Below are positions 23,418 to 31,954 of a DNA stretch of 64,000 bases, piece after piece. The stretch's first letter is position 1. Each line of letters opens with the position of its first letter. The notes beneath the pieces were generated by a model. It ran no database searches and had not been told where the DNA came from. It saw only the letters and a program-made list of their open reading frames with translations. The DNA comes from Limosilactobacillus oris (GTDB taxonomy: Bacteria; Bacillota; Bacilli; Lactobacillales; Lactobacillaceae). The position numbers and the translations under genes were made by a program. The stretch spans positions 372,001 through 436,000 of the forward strand of contig NZ_CP104398.1 in assembly GCF_025311495.1 (NCBI RefSeq). Direction: 5' to 3'.

Positions 23418-25916
23418 TCACTTTAGGAAGTGGATTTGGGCCCCAATAATTTTGTTCGCAGCTGGTACACCATCAGCCACGTGTAAAGCCTTAAAAGGAA
23501 AACTCGGCTGATACAGTACGGTGCCCATCGTCGCTTCCCGCTTTAGAAAAGTGTTGATTTGCTCATCACTCACCTGTCCAGTCATAATCCGGGTAAAAAT
23601 TCCCGTTAAATCCAGCTGGAGCGCCTTGGAAAGAAAGGCTAGCTCAGGAAGGGGCATTTCTTGAATTCCACGTTTAACGTAACTATCTCCTGGCTCTTGT
23701 TCGAAAAGCACTTGGTATAGTCCCGGACGGTTCTCCTTTAGCACGTCGGCAAGTCCCTGTTCGGTCAACTGCTGGTTAAGTGAACCATTGACTTCCGCCG
23801 GGTACTGAATCACCGTTGAGGCTAGCTCAGGGTGAGCAGTGTGAGTATTGCTGGTCGAGCCCAGCGGATAAGCATACTTGCCATCATAAAGAAAATTAAC
23901 GGCCAGGAGACGCTGGTCAGGATTTATCAGCTGGGAACGGCTCGTATCTGGAATCACTACCACCCGTCCGCTGATTTCATTTTTTGCCAACGCATTGAGG
24001 AGCTCAGTATAGCTGGCCGGGACAAAGAGAAAGCGGGGCTGCTCAATGCGAACGATTTGAAGAATGTTTTCCGCGGTTGCCGGTTCCAGGTAGCGTTTAT
24101 CGGCTAATGAATAGCTGAGGTTAACTGAGCTGGGGTTGGAATTAACGACAATCGTGTGGAAACCATCCGCATGTAGATGCCGCATCAGCATTGCCACGAA
24201 GTAGTCCCCAGCATTGCTCAAGCCCAGCCGCAAGCCACCGGTACCAACAACTAGCGCACTGGGTTGCGCAGTCTTTCGAACCTCGTTTTCGTCCTCAAAA
24301 GCAGCGTAAAAACTGTGCGTGTGCTGAGTAAATTCGCCTCCCGATGGCTCAATTTCTTTGTACTTAGCCATCAGCTGGTGGTCTTCCGCCATTTGGTAAA
24401 CCTGCTCAGGGGTTGTCTCCCAGAGGTGAGCAATCAGCTGGTTGCTCAGGCCATAGTACTTCGCCTCCGCCAGCATTGGCTCCTTCTGACGGTGTTCAAT
24501 CACGTCTTCAATCAGCAGCCGCATCCGGTTAATCTGGTCAAAGTAAAAGGGATCGATCTTGGTCATTTCGGTTAGTTCCTCAACCGAATAGCCCCGGCGC
24601 ATTGCCTCAATCAGGGTAAACAGCCGCCCTGCTTCAGGGTGAACTAACTTAACTACCAGCTCATCATCAGACAGCTTTTCCTGCTCATGCAGACGGGCAT
24701 CAGTCGACTTGCTGTGGGTCGCCTCAATGGCCTTAAAGACCGCCTCAATCGGACTCCGCCCTACACCAAAGGCCGTTCCCACCGACTTCTTTTCGGTCGC
24801 CAGTTGACGGTCGGCTTCGGGAAGTTCATGAAAGCCCCACAGCGGAACCCGGGCGGCAATATGGTCCATTGTCGGTTCTACCAGGGCGGCATGATGGATG
24901 TAATCATCGCCGAGGTCAATTTCCCGGAGCAGGCGGCCAGCGTACAATTGCGCACAGACTTGGGCAATCGGGTAGCCGGTCGACTGGGCTACGAACGACG
25001 TCATCCGGTCGAAGTAGGGACTGTTCTTGATGACGTAAAAGCGGTCGTTGGCGGGGTTCAGGGCAAACTGAACATGGTTAATCCCCACGATCCGCAGCTT
25101 CCGGGTGATGGCAAAGGCCGTGTCCCGCATATCCTGAATCTGTCGGTCCAAAAGTGTCTGTGGCGGGTTAAAGGCGATGGAGTCCCCGGCGTGAATACCG
25201 ATCGGGTCCATGTCTTCCACCATCGACAGCATCATCATGGTGCCGGACCGGTCACGCTGGACCATGACCTCGATTTCCTTATAGCCCGCCAGGCTCTGTT
25301 GGACCAGCACCTGGTCGGCCCGGGATTGCTTCAGGCAGTTTTGGACGGCCGTGGCCAGTTCCCGCCGGTCATGAACGATCCGCCGCGTACTGCTGCTCTT
25401 GGGGAGGACCGACCGGATGATGACCGGGTAGCCAAGCTGGTTGGCCTCCTGTAGGGCATCCTGGTAATTATCGACGGTGGCAATTGATTTCATTGGCGCG
25501 TCCATGGCGTGGAGGGTCCGACTGAGCAGCACCGGGTTATTAATTTGGTGGATCGTTGCCTCCGGGATCCCCAGCAGCTGGATATTCTTCTCCCGGAGGA
25601 CCCCCTTCTCCATTAACTTTTGGGTCAGCTCGAAGGCCCGCCGGTTGCCCAGGGTCGGCAAGATGGCGTGCGGCTTGTAACGGTTGATCAGCGCCATCAA
25701 GTTATCGACGGTTAGGGCTTCGACACACAAATGGTCAATGACATCGTGGCTTTCAAGGCTTACCGAAAAAGGATTATCATCGACAAAGATTGTGTGAATT
25801 CCCAGTTTCTTAAACTCGGTCGCTACCTGAAAGGTGGCCGCGTCGACTTCATCCCCATGCTGGATATCGTTAGCCCCCGCACCGATAATTAAGACTGAGT
25901 GCACATCACTTTCCAT
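23418..25916 (-). CDS. Carbamoyl-phosphate synthase large-subunit-like protein, degenerate
   Basis: 832 residues, homologous to CarB (usual length about 1060; intact copy here at 32487). In the first half the preATP-grasp nucleotide loop is IIGAGANDIQHGDE instead of [13 protein letters not shown]. The ATP-grasp glycine loop GGTGGG is KSSSTRR. The metal/phosphate ligands of [10 protein letters not shown] become VIKNSPYFDR, so Glu is Lys297, Asn is Ser299 and Arg is Tyr301. GYKEIEVMV, GIHAGDS and TGYPIAQ remain recognisable. The second half keeps a preATP-grasp-like segment (VVGTGGLRLG) but is only about 270 residues, without a recognisable second ATP-grasp core or the MGS allosteric domain. 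Carbamoyl phosphate synthesis looks impossible. The long open frame and operon signals argue against a pseudogene. Confidence 0.85.
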   Translation of the reverse strand: MESDVHSVLIIGAGANDIQHGDEVDAATFQVATEFKKLGIHTIFVDDNPFSVSLESHDVIDHLCVEALTVDNLMALINRYKPHAILPTLGNRRAFELTQKLMEKGVLREKNIQLLGIPEATIHQINNPVLLSRTLHAMDAPMKSIATVDNYQDALQEANQLGYPVIIRSVLPKSSSTRRIVHDRRELATAVQNCLKQSRADQVLVQQSLAGYKEIEVMVQRDRSGTMMMLSMVEDMDPIGIHAGDSIAFNPPQTLLDRQIQDMRDTAFAITRKLRIVGINHVQFALNPANDRFYVIKNSPYFDRMTSFVAQSTGYPIAQVCAQLYAGRLLREIDLGDDYIHHAALVEPTMDHIAARVPLWGFHELPEADRQLATEKKSVGTAFGVGRSPIEAVFKAIEATHSKSTDARLHEQEKLSDDELVVKLVHPEAGRLFTLIEAMRRGYSVEELTEMTKIDPFYFDQINRMRLLIEDVIEHRQKEPMLAEAKYYGLSNQLIAHLWETTPEQVYQMAEDHQLMAKYKEIEPSGGEFTQHTHSFYAAFEDENEVRKTAQPSALVVGTGGLRLGLSNAGDYFVAMLMRHLHADGFHTIVVNSNPSSVNLSYSLADKRYLEPATAENILQIVRIEQPRFLFVPASYTELLNALAKNEISGRVVVIPDTSRSQLINPDQRLLAVNFLYDGKYAYPLGSTSNTHTAHPELASTVIQYPAEVNGSLNQQLTEQGLADVLKENRPGLYQVLFEQEPGDSYVKRGIQEMPLPELAFLSKALQLDLTGIFTRIMTGQVSDEQINTFLKREATMGTVLYQPSFPFKALHVADGVPAANKIIGAQIHFLK

Positions 25917-26998
25917 CAGCGCTGAGCCTCCTTTCGGTTCATTACGTCAATAAATTCGTCAAACAGTGCGTTGGTCTCATCAGGACCCGGTGCCCCATCT
26001 GGGAAGAACTGGACGGAAAAGGCCGGATATTCCCGGTGCCGCAAGCCCTGAATGCTATTGTCCAACATATCGATATAGGTGACGAAGAGCTTGGTCCGGT
26101 CAACGGTCGTCGGATCAACCTGGAAGCCACCGCCCTGGGTCGCGTAAACGATGTGGTCAGTAATCACTTCCCGGAGCGGGTGGTTCATCCCGTGGTGCTC
26201 GACCGGCTGCCGGTTCACGCGGGCACCATTAGCCATCGCGAAGAGCTCGTGCCCCAAGCCAATGGCAAACAGCGGAATCCGCTCTTCAACTTCCCGAATG
26301 GTCTGGAGGATCGACGCCTTGAGCCGGTTCGGGTCCCCCGGCCCGGTTGACAGGACGACCCCGTCTGGATCTAAGCGAAGAATTTCGTCGGTCGTCGCCG
26401 TGTACGGTAATACGGTAACGTTACACTTGCGACGGCTCAGTTGGCGCAGGACACCGTTCTTGAGTCCAAAGTCGACCACGACGACGCTCTTCCCCACTCC
26501 CGGATTTGGGTAGGGCTTGGGCGTTGCTACCTGGGCGACCTGCTGACTGGTAAGCACGGTCGCATGCAGCTGGTCAAAGGCGTGATCATCTGGCACGGGG
26601 ACAATGCTCCCCTTGAGCGGTTTACCCGCCGTCCGGAGCTTATGGACGATTGCCCGGGTATCAATGTTGGTGATTCCTGGGATGTTCATCTGCTTCAGGT
26701 ACTGATCCAGGGTCAGACGGCGCACGTTATTAGTAGCCACATTGGAGAGGGAGCGGACAACGACCCCCTTAATCGTTGGCACAATTGTTTCATAAATATT
26801 CCGTTGAATCCCGGTACTGCCAATATTCGGCTGGGTAAACACCAGCAGCTGGTTATTGTAAATCTGGTTAGTAATAATTTCCTGGTAACCGGTCATGCTG
26901 GTGTTAAAAACTACCTCGCCAAACGTGACCGCTGGAGCCCCAAAGTCTTCGCCGGCAAAAACCGTGCCATCTTCAAAAATCAGGTAACGTGCTGCCAT
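25916..26998 (-). CDS. Carbamoyl-phosphate synthase small-subunit-like protein, catalytic residues lost
   Basis: 360 residues, aligned end to end with CarA (intact copy at 35662). The class I glutaminase nucleophile Cys in LFGICMGHQ is Gly247 here (LFAIGLGHE). The catalytic His in VQFHPD is Phe332 (VQFFPD). LSNGPGDP is LSTGPGDP and QNHGYAV is QGGGFQV. The fold and N-terminal CarA domain (MTGYQEIITNQIYNNQ) are kept. It cannot hydrolyse glutamine by the known mechanism. Overlaps the start of the large-subunit-like gene, has its own promoter (27045-27073) and a GGGAGGGA site. Automatic annotation would call it carA. Confidence 0.9.
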   Translation of the reverse strand: MAARYLIFEDGTVFAGEDFGAPAVTFGEVVFNTSMTGYQEIITNQIYNNQLLVFTQPNIGSTGIQRNIYETIVPTIKGVVVRSLSNVATNNVRRLTLDQYLKQMNIPGITNIDTRAIVHKLRTAGKPLKGSIVPVPDDHAFDQLHATVLTSQQVAQVATPKPYPNPGVGKSVVVVDFGLKNGVLRQLSRRKCNVTVLPYTATTDEILRLDPDGVVLSTGPGDPNRLKASILQTIREVEERIPLFAIGLGHELFAMANGARVNRQPVEHHGMNHPLREVITDHIVYATQGGGFQVDPTTVDRTKLFVTYIDMLDNSIQGLRHREYPAFSVQFFPDGAPGPDETNALFDEFIDVMNRKEAQR

Positions 26999-27044
26999 TG
27001 AATGTCCCTCCCTGTCATTGCTTGCTCATTAATTCACTCATATT

Positions 27045-27073
27045 ATTATAAACGAATTTTCGCTGACTGTTAA
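27045..27073 (-). promoter_or_regulatory. Promoter of the CarAB-like operon
   Basis: Minus strand TTAACA (27073-27068), 17-base spacer, TATAAT (27050-27045). The -35 box overlaps the rluD stop. The leader to the ATG at 26998 is about 40 bases, with no PyrR-binding loop. Confidence 0.75.
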
Positions 27074-27984
27074 TTAGAATCCGTTTTTTTCAGCTTGTCT
27101 AGCATCTGCTGGAAATACTCCGGTAACGGTGCCGTAAAGACCAGTTCTTTCCCGGTTCGTGGGTGTTTAAACCCGAGAAGCCGTGCGTGCAGGTACTGTC
27201 CCCGGCCAGGCAAGGTCTTCCGTGGTCCGTACAGGGGGTCACCGGCCAGCGGGTGGCCGATTGACTTCATATGAACCCGGATTTGGTGGGTCCGGCCAGT
27301 TTCCAGACGGCAGGAAACCAGGGTGTAGTGACGGAAGCGGTGAAGAACCTTGAAATGGGTGACTGCGTGCCGCCCGTCACTCACAACCGCCTGCTTCTTG
27401 CGGTCCTTTTTTGAACGACCGATGGGGGCGTTGATTGTCCCCGCATCCTGCTTAATGACCCCGTGGACCAGGGCCACATATTCCCGCTGGTTGGTTTTGG
27501 CCTTCAGCTGGGCCGCCAGCGAGCGGTGAGCCAGGTCATTTTTGGCAATCATCAGCAGGCCCGAGGTATCCTTATCGATCCGGTGAACGATTCCGGGACG
27601 AAATTCCCCATTAATAGTTGAAAGCGGGCTATGATACAGCAAGGCATTAACCAGGGTATGGTTCGGGTGCCCGGGGGCTGGATGGACGACCATCCCCTGG
27701 GGCTTATTCACGACGATGACATCATCATCTTCATACACAATGTCAAGGGGGATCTTTTCCGGTGTTAGGTCAACTTTCTGGGGTGCCTCGGGTTCAATTA
27801 CGACCTGGTCCCCGACCGCCAGTTTATACTTAGGCTTAACCGGTTGACCATTAACGCGGACGTTTCCGTCCTCAATCCACTTTTGCAGGTGGGAACGGGA
27901 AAATTGATTAAACTGGTGGGCGAGGACCTTATCAATCCGCCCCGTCAGCGTATCATCTACTGTTAGTTTGAGTGTATCTGCCAT
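27070..27984 (-). CDS. rluD: RluA/RluD-family rRNA pseudouridine synthase
   Basis: 304-residue enzyme with an N-terminal S4 RNA-binding domain (SRSHLQKWIEDGNVRVNG) and a pseudouridine synthase domain. The catalytic Asp is in PGIVHRIDKDTSGLLM, the RluA motif with the HRID signature. Also GRTHQIRVHMKSIGHPL near the C-terminus. It probably modifies 23S rRNA. It starts one base after lspA ends. Confidence 0.94.
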   Translation of the reverse strand: MADTLKLTVDDTLTGRIDKVLAHQFNQFSRSHLQKWIEDGNVRVNGQPVKPKYKLAVGDQVVIEPEAPQKVDLTPEKIPLDIVYEDDDVIVVNKPQGMVVHPAPGHPNHTLVNALLYHSPLSTINGEFRPGIVHRIDKDTSGLLMIAKNDLAHRSLAAQLKAKTNQREYVALVHGVIKQDAGTINAPIGRSKKDRKKQAVVSDGRHAVTHFKVLHRFRHYTLVSCRLETGRTHQIRVHMKSIGHPLAGDPLYGPRKTLPGRGQYLHARLLGFKHPRTGKELVFTAPLPEYFQQMLDKLKKTDSN

Positions 27985-28431
27985 CTAATCTTCCTCCCGC
28001 ACGACGATTACCAATAACCAGAGAACCCCGACCGTCAAACAGCAGTCAGCAAGGTTAAAGACCGGGAAGTTAATAAACAGCAGCTCAAACATATCGACCA
28101 CGTAGCCATTTTGCAGGCGGTCGATGAAGTTGCCAATCGTTCCGGCAATAATCAGACACAGGGGCGCCAGTAAGCGTGGCTGCCGGCGCCACCGCCAGGC
28201 AAAGAAAAGTTCTGCCAATAGTGCAACCACGGTGATGACCGTAAAAAGCCACTGCTGCCCCGCCAGAATGCTCCAGGCAGCCCCATCATTATGCAGGTTG
28301 GTTAACGCAACAAGGTTACCAAGAAAGGGCTGACTGGCACCCAGGGCAATGTGAGCAACCACCCAGTGCTTAACCAGCTGGTCAGCAACTATCAGGATAA
28401 CCGTTAGCAGCAAAGCTCCGAGTACTGGCAC
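27985..28431 (-). CDS. lspA: Lipoprotein signal peptidase II
   Basis: 148-residue membrane aspartyl protease that cleaves prolipoprotein signal peptides. Four hydrophobic helices; the family blocks are ALTNLHNDGAAWSIL, IIAGTIGNFIDRLQNGYVVD and FNLADCCLTVG, in which the two catalytic Asp residues (FIDR and NLAD) are present. Between ebsA (2-base gap) and rluD (adjacent). Confidence 0.95.
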   Translation of the reverse strand: MPVLGALLLTVILIVADQLVKHWVVAHIALGASQPFLGNLVALTNLHNDGAAWSILAGQQWLFTVITVVALLAELFFAWRWRRQPRLLAPLCLIIAGTIGNFIDRLQNGYVVDMFELLFINFPVFNLADCCLTVGVLWLLVIVVREED

Positions 28432-28433
28432 GA

Positions 28434-28829
28434 CTAATTCTCCTTTTCCTGTTGTTTGATAAGTGCCTGCAAGCGGCGCACCGCTTTATTACTGAAGGTA
28501 AAATTCAAGACCTCCCCATTAACTGTCATTGTGACGGTATGTTTAGTAAAATGGGGTTGGCGAATATCAGCCAGGGGAATTACCAGGTAGTCCCGTTGTA
28601 AGAGCCGGCTAAAAGTCAGCTTGGTCGGGGTGACCAGGACGGTGCGCCGTTTGATTTCCAAGAAGGTTAAAATTGCAAAGAGGGCAAACAGGATGGCCGT
28701 CAGCCACTGAAAGTGAGTAATTTCCAACCAGACCACCAGACCGGCGACGAAAATCAAGAAGGTCCATGACCAGCTGATAATGGCTCCGGTCAAATCAGGC
28801 TGATAAAAATAGCGGGTTTCTTCTTCCAT
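28434..28829 (-). CDS. ebsA: EbsA-family membrane protein
   Basis: 131 residues: two helices near the N-terminus (about 15-60), then a PH-like cytoplasmic part (TKLTFSRLLQRDYLVIPLADIRQPHF). The sequence and its place next to lspA match the EbsA family of lactobacilli and enterococci, once tied to pheromone-dependent aggregation but of unclear function. Divergent from the RNase HI gene. AAAGGAAC lies upstream of the ATG. Confidence 0.8.
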   Translation of the reverse strand: MEEETRYFYQPDLTGAIISWSWTFLIFVAGLVVWLEITHFQWLTAILFALFAILTFLEIKRRTVLVTPTKLTFSRLLQRDYLVIPLADIRQPHFTKHTVTMTVNGEVLNFTFSNKAVRRLQALIKQQEKEN

Positions 28830-28867
28830 TATGTAATCAAGTTCCTTTCAATCTGAGGTGATTTTGA

Positions 28868-29257
28868 ATGATCAAACTATATACTGACGCGGCAACCAAG
28901 GGCAACCCGGGGCCGACGGGACTGGGGGCCCTTGTGCTCGCCGACCACCAGCAATTTCAGCTAACATCAACGGTTGCCAACTGTGACAACCACCAGGGAG
29001 AATTCGCGGCAGCCGAATTTGGCTTCCACTACCTCCTCCAGCACTTTCCTACCGCGCAAACAATCCTATTTTACACTGACAGCCGCCTCCTGAGTGACGC
29101 CATCGGCAAAAATTATACAAAACATTACCAAGCTGAGCTGGATCGGCTGAATGACCTGCTCAACCGTTTTCCCACCGTGGTAACCCAGTGGATTCCGGAC
29201 GCCCAAAATCAGGGTGCCCATCACTTAGCAAACCAGGCCCTGCAATCAGTAGAATGA
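28868..29257 (+). CDS. RNase HI-like protein
   Basis: 129-residue RNase H fold. The first strand carries Asp7 (LYTDAATKGNPGPTGLG), the Glu is in NHQGEFAAAEF, and the third acid in LFYTDSRLL. The fourth carboxylate, usually Asp in a NxxADxLA motif, appears as His (GAHHLANQA). Activity on RNA/DNA hybrids is therefore uncertain. Small Gram-positive RNase HI proteins of this type often lack full activity. Divergent from ebsA. Confidence 0.85.
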   Translation: MIKLYTDAATKGNPGPTGLGALVLADHQQFQLTSTVANCDNHQGEFAAAEFGFHYLLQHFPTAQTILFYTDSRLLSDAIGKNYTKHYQAELDRLNDLLNRFPTVVTQWIPDAQNQGAHHLANQALQSVE

Positions 29258-29351
29258 ACTCCTCCAGTATAACAAAAAGCTGTGCTGGTGTCCCTAATAG
29301 TTCCTTGTCGATGCTCCTATAATAGATATACGTAATAAGGAGGAATTTTAA

Positions 29352-29720
29352 ATGAAAAAACAATCTACGACGATTATCTCAATTATCCTATTAATCATTA
29401 TCGCTATCCTTGCCGTTGCCAATATGGCGCCCGTTGAGGTCAACCTGCTCTTCACCCGCTTCCAGAGCCCGTTGATTCTGCTGATCCTCGGTTGTTTCCT
29501 AATAGGGGCACTGATTATCTACCTCTTTTCCTTCTCTAACCACCTGAAACAGGGGAAGGAACTCAAAACACTCCGAGCCAGCAAAGCCGATCCGCAGAAA
29601 GTTGCTAAGCTGGAAAAACAAGTTCAAGAACTGTTGAAAGAAAACGCCGCCCTCAAGTCCGCCAATGCCAACTTGAACAAGGAGCAGCAAAAAGCCGCTG
29701 CCGCCAATCCAGCAAAGTAA
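29352..29720 (+). CDS. LapA-family (DUF1049) membrane protein
   Basis: 122 residues: two hydrophobic helices (about 7-27 and 42-64) in the usual LapA arrangement (VNLLFTRFQSPLILLILGCF), then a coiled coil (KVAKLEKQVQELLKENAALK) and an Ala/Asn-rich tail. In E. coli LapA works with LapB in envelope control. The Gram-positive role is unknown. TAAGGAGG precedes the ATG. Confidence 0.88.
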   Translation: MKKQSTTIISIILLIIIAILAVANMAPVEVNLLFTRFQSPLILLILGCFLIGALIIYLFSFSNHLKQGKELKTLRASKADPQKVAKLEKQVQELLKENAALKSANANLNKEQQKAAAANPAK

Positions 29721-29807
29721 GCTAAGTGCCCCCATCTGCCCTTCACAGCCGGTGCGGGGCCTTGCCGTTTTCCCTTTATGTCCTTCACCCAATATTGAGA
29801 CACAGTA

Positions 29808-29936
29808 AAAGGGCTGTGACAGAAGTCATTTATGACTTCACCTTCACGCCCCCGTCGACGCGCAGCTAGTCTTTAGAAAGCACAAAAAGGGCTTCAGAGT
29901 TCGGCTTTGCCGAGCACTGAAGCCCCTTGCTATATT
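29808..29936 (+). repeat. Intergenic repeat, family B copy 1
   Basis: Begins GGCTGTGACAGAAGTCATTTATGACTTC and contains a hairpin whose arms are GGGCTTCAG and CTGAAGCCC around CGGC/GCCG. The second copy (44520-44672) lies in the opposite orientation and matches almost exactly over the hairpin. It sits at the 3' end of the RNA methyltransferase gene and probably acts as its terminator too. Confidence 0.8.
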
Positions 29937-31068
29937 AGCGTTTCTTTTTGCCCCAATATTGGAAAAGATCGGTCCGCAAGGCACCATTGTATAGTTTACG
30001 CCGCTTCGTAGCCGGCGCACCATAGTACTTTTCAAACTCCAGGTCGGCGGTCAGAATGTACTTGCTCCAGGTCGTCATTGGCCGGTAGATATCCCCCATC
30101 TGCCGATACAGCTCGTGGACTGCCTCGTGGTCGGAAAGCCGCTCCCCGTACGGCGGGTTGGCGACGATCACCCCGTTAATCTTATCGGTATGCCAGTCCT
30201 TGACCGCCAGTTGCTTGAAGGCAATGTCATGGGTCAAGCCAGCGGCCCGGCAGTTTTCCTGGGCGATGTCAATCATGTTCTGGTCAATATCATATCCGTG
30301 GATATCCAGTTCAACGTCGTAATCAGCCTGGGCATCAGCCTTATCGCGGACCTCGTCACTAAGGCCCGCTGGCGTCAAGTTTGTCCACTGCTCACAGACA
30401 AAACTCCGGTTGATTCCAGGAGCAATGTTGTGGCCAATCAAGGCCGCCTCAATCGGGATCGTCCCCGAACCACAAACAGGATCAACAAACGGGTTATCGG
30501 TAAACCAGTGGGCCAAAAGCACCAGGGCTGCGGCCATGTTTTCCTTTAATGGCGCGCCCCCCTTATTCCGCCGGTAACCACGTTTAAACAGGCTATCCCC
30601 CGTAGTATCCAGGGTTAGCATGACCTGGTCCTTGTTAATTGCTACTTCTAGCGAGTACAGGGCACCGGTTTCCGGCAGGCGGGTCCGCCGGTGGTAAACT
30701 TCGCTTAGCCGCTGGACAATCGCCTTTTTGACGATGGCTTGAACACTCGGCACGTTATGCAGCTGCGAGTGGTGACTCCGCCCTTCCACCGGAAATTCAG
30801 CGTCTACTGGCAGGAAACTTTCCCAGGGTAACGCCTTAGTCTGTTCAAACAGCTCATCGAAGGTGCGGGCCGTAAACTCACCCACAATAATTTTGACCCG
30901 GTCAGCTGTCCGCAGCCAGAGGTTCGTAGTCAGGATATCCCTCATGTCCCCCTGGTAGCGCACCCGGCCATTCTCCACCTGGGTGTCATACCCCAGTCGA
31001 CGGAGCTCCTTGCCGACCAGGGCCTCAATTCCCGCTGCTGCAGTTGCCATTAATTTATATTTTTGCAA
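29935..31068 (-). CDS. THUMP-domain 23S rRNA (guanine-N2) methyltransferase
   Basis: 377-residue SAM-dependent methyltransferase of the YpsC/RlmL-N type. An N-terminal ferredoxin-like/THUMP RNA-binding part (about 1-160) is followed by the methyltransferase domain with PFVDPVCGSGTIPIEAA (SAM pocket) and VANPPYGERL (catalytic NPPY). It probably methylates 23S rRNA like the N-terminal half of RlmL. Confidence 0.93.
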   Translation of the reverse strand: MQKYKLMATAAAGIEALVGKELRRLGYDTQVENGRVRYQGDMRDILTTNLWLRTADRVKIIVGEFTARTFDELFEQTKALPWESFLPVDAEFPVEGRSHHSQLHNVPSVQAIVKKAIVQRLSEVYHRRTRLPETGALYSLEVAINKDQVMLTLDTTGDSLFKRGYRRNKGGAPLKENMAAALVLLAHWFTDNPFVDPVCGSGTIPIEAALIGHNIAPGINRSFVCEQWTNLTPAGLSDEVRDKADAQADYDVELDIHGYDIDQNMIDIAQENCRAAGLTHDIAFKQLAVKDWHTDKINGVIVANPPYGERLSDHEAVHELYRQMGDIYRPMTTWSKYILTADLEFEKYYGAPATKRRKLYNGALRTDLFQYWGKKKR

Positions 31069-31134
31069 AAGTATCTGCTCCTCTTCGTCGAAACTTCTGT
31101 TACTATTCTACCCGATTTCCGGCGAAAGCCAAAG

Positions 31135-31939
31135 CTAATATTGGTCCTCCTGCATCGCGGCCGGCCAGCCGTCAATTGACTGCCGACTATCAAGGCTTTC
31201 TAATACCCGGATATCTGCCAGTTCAATGGTAAAGTTATCGATATTAAAGTTATCAACCATGTGCTGGGGATTCAGTGTCTTCGGGATAACAACAATCCCT
31301 TCTTGAACCAAGAAACGCAGGGTAAGCTGGGCCGGAGTTTTGTGATAACGGTCGGCCAGTTTGACTAGGGTTAGATTGTCTAAGAAGCCCCGCTGCCCTT
31401 CACCCAGTGGCGCGTACGATTCGTGGATCATCCCCCGACTGGTCAGATAGGCGTGCATCCGTTTTTGCTGTCAGTTGAGATGGGTCTCAATCTGGTCGAG
31501 TGCCGGCATGACTGTAGCGCCGTCAATAATTGACTGTGCCTGCTCAGCATTGAAGTTGCTCAATCCCAGGGCCCGTACCTTACCATCACGGTAGGCGTCC
31601 TCAAGGGCCCGGTAAGTTTCGGCATCGTTTCCAGTCGGCCAGTGAATAATGACTAGGTCAAAGTAGTCATGGTTGAAACGGCGCAGGGATTCATCAAGGC
31701 CCTGCTTGGTTGCCGCATAACCACTGGTCTGCACCTTCGTCGTCACAAAAACCTGGTCTCTCAGTCAGCGCCTCACCGACCTCGGCCTCGTTGCCATAGT
31801 ATTGAGCTGTGTCGATCAGCCGGTAGCCCGTGCGCAATGCTCGTAAAACATTCTTAGTCGTTACTGCCGGGGCAATCTGGTAAGTCCCATAGCCCACCAT
31901 CGGCATGAAAATGCCATTGTTTAATTCTACTGTTTCCAT
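31135..31939 (-). pseudogene. Aldo/keto reductase, two lesions
   Basis: 2,5-diketogluconate reductase-like AKR. From ATG 31939 it reads VELNNGIFMPMVGYGTYQ, then RLIDTAQYYGNEAEVGEALTE with the catalytic Asp and Tyr. Near 31760 a short deletion shifts the frame; the family resumes as DQVFVTTKVQTSGY. Later TGA (31473-31471) replaces a Trp codon between ETHLN and QQKRMHAYL. The C-terminal part runs to 31135. Two independent hits make this a true pseudogene, the second AKR lost in the window. Confidence 0.9.
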
Positions 31940-31954
31940 TTTATAACCTCCAAT

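Noticed and set aside
24687-25454. 255-residue open frame on the plus strand opposite the CarB-like gene
   Set aside because: It has no ribosome binding site or family motif, and the opposite strand shows clear CarB homology in the matching codon phase. It is an antisense shadow.
23418-26998. Ordinary arginine-specific second carAB operon
   Set aside because: The glutaminase Cys and His, the ATP-grasp loop and the metal ligands are all changed, and the large subunit is shortened, so a normal synthase is not credible.
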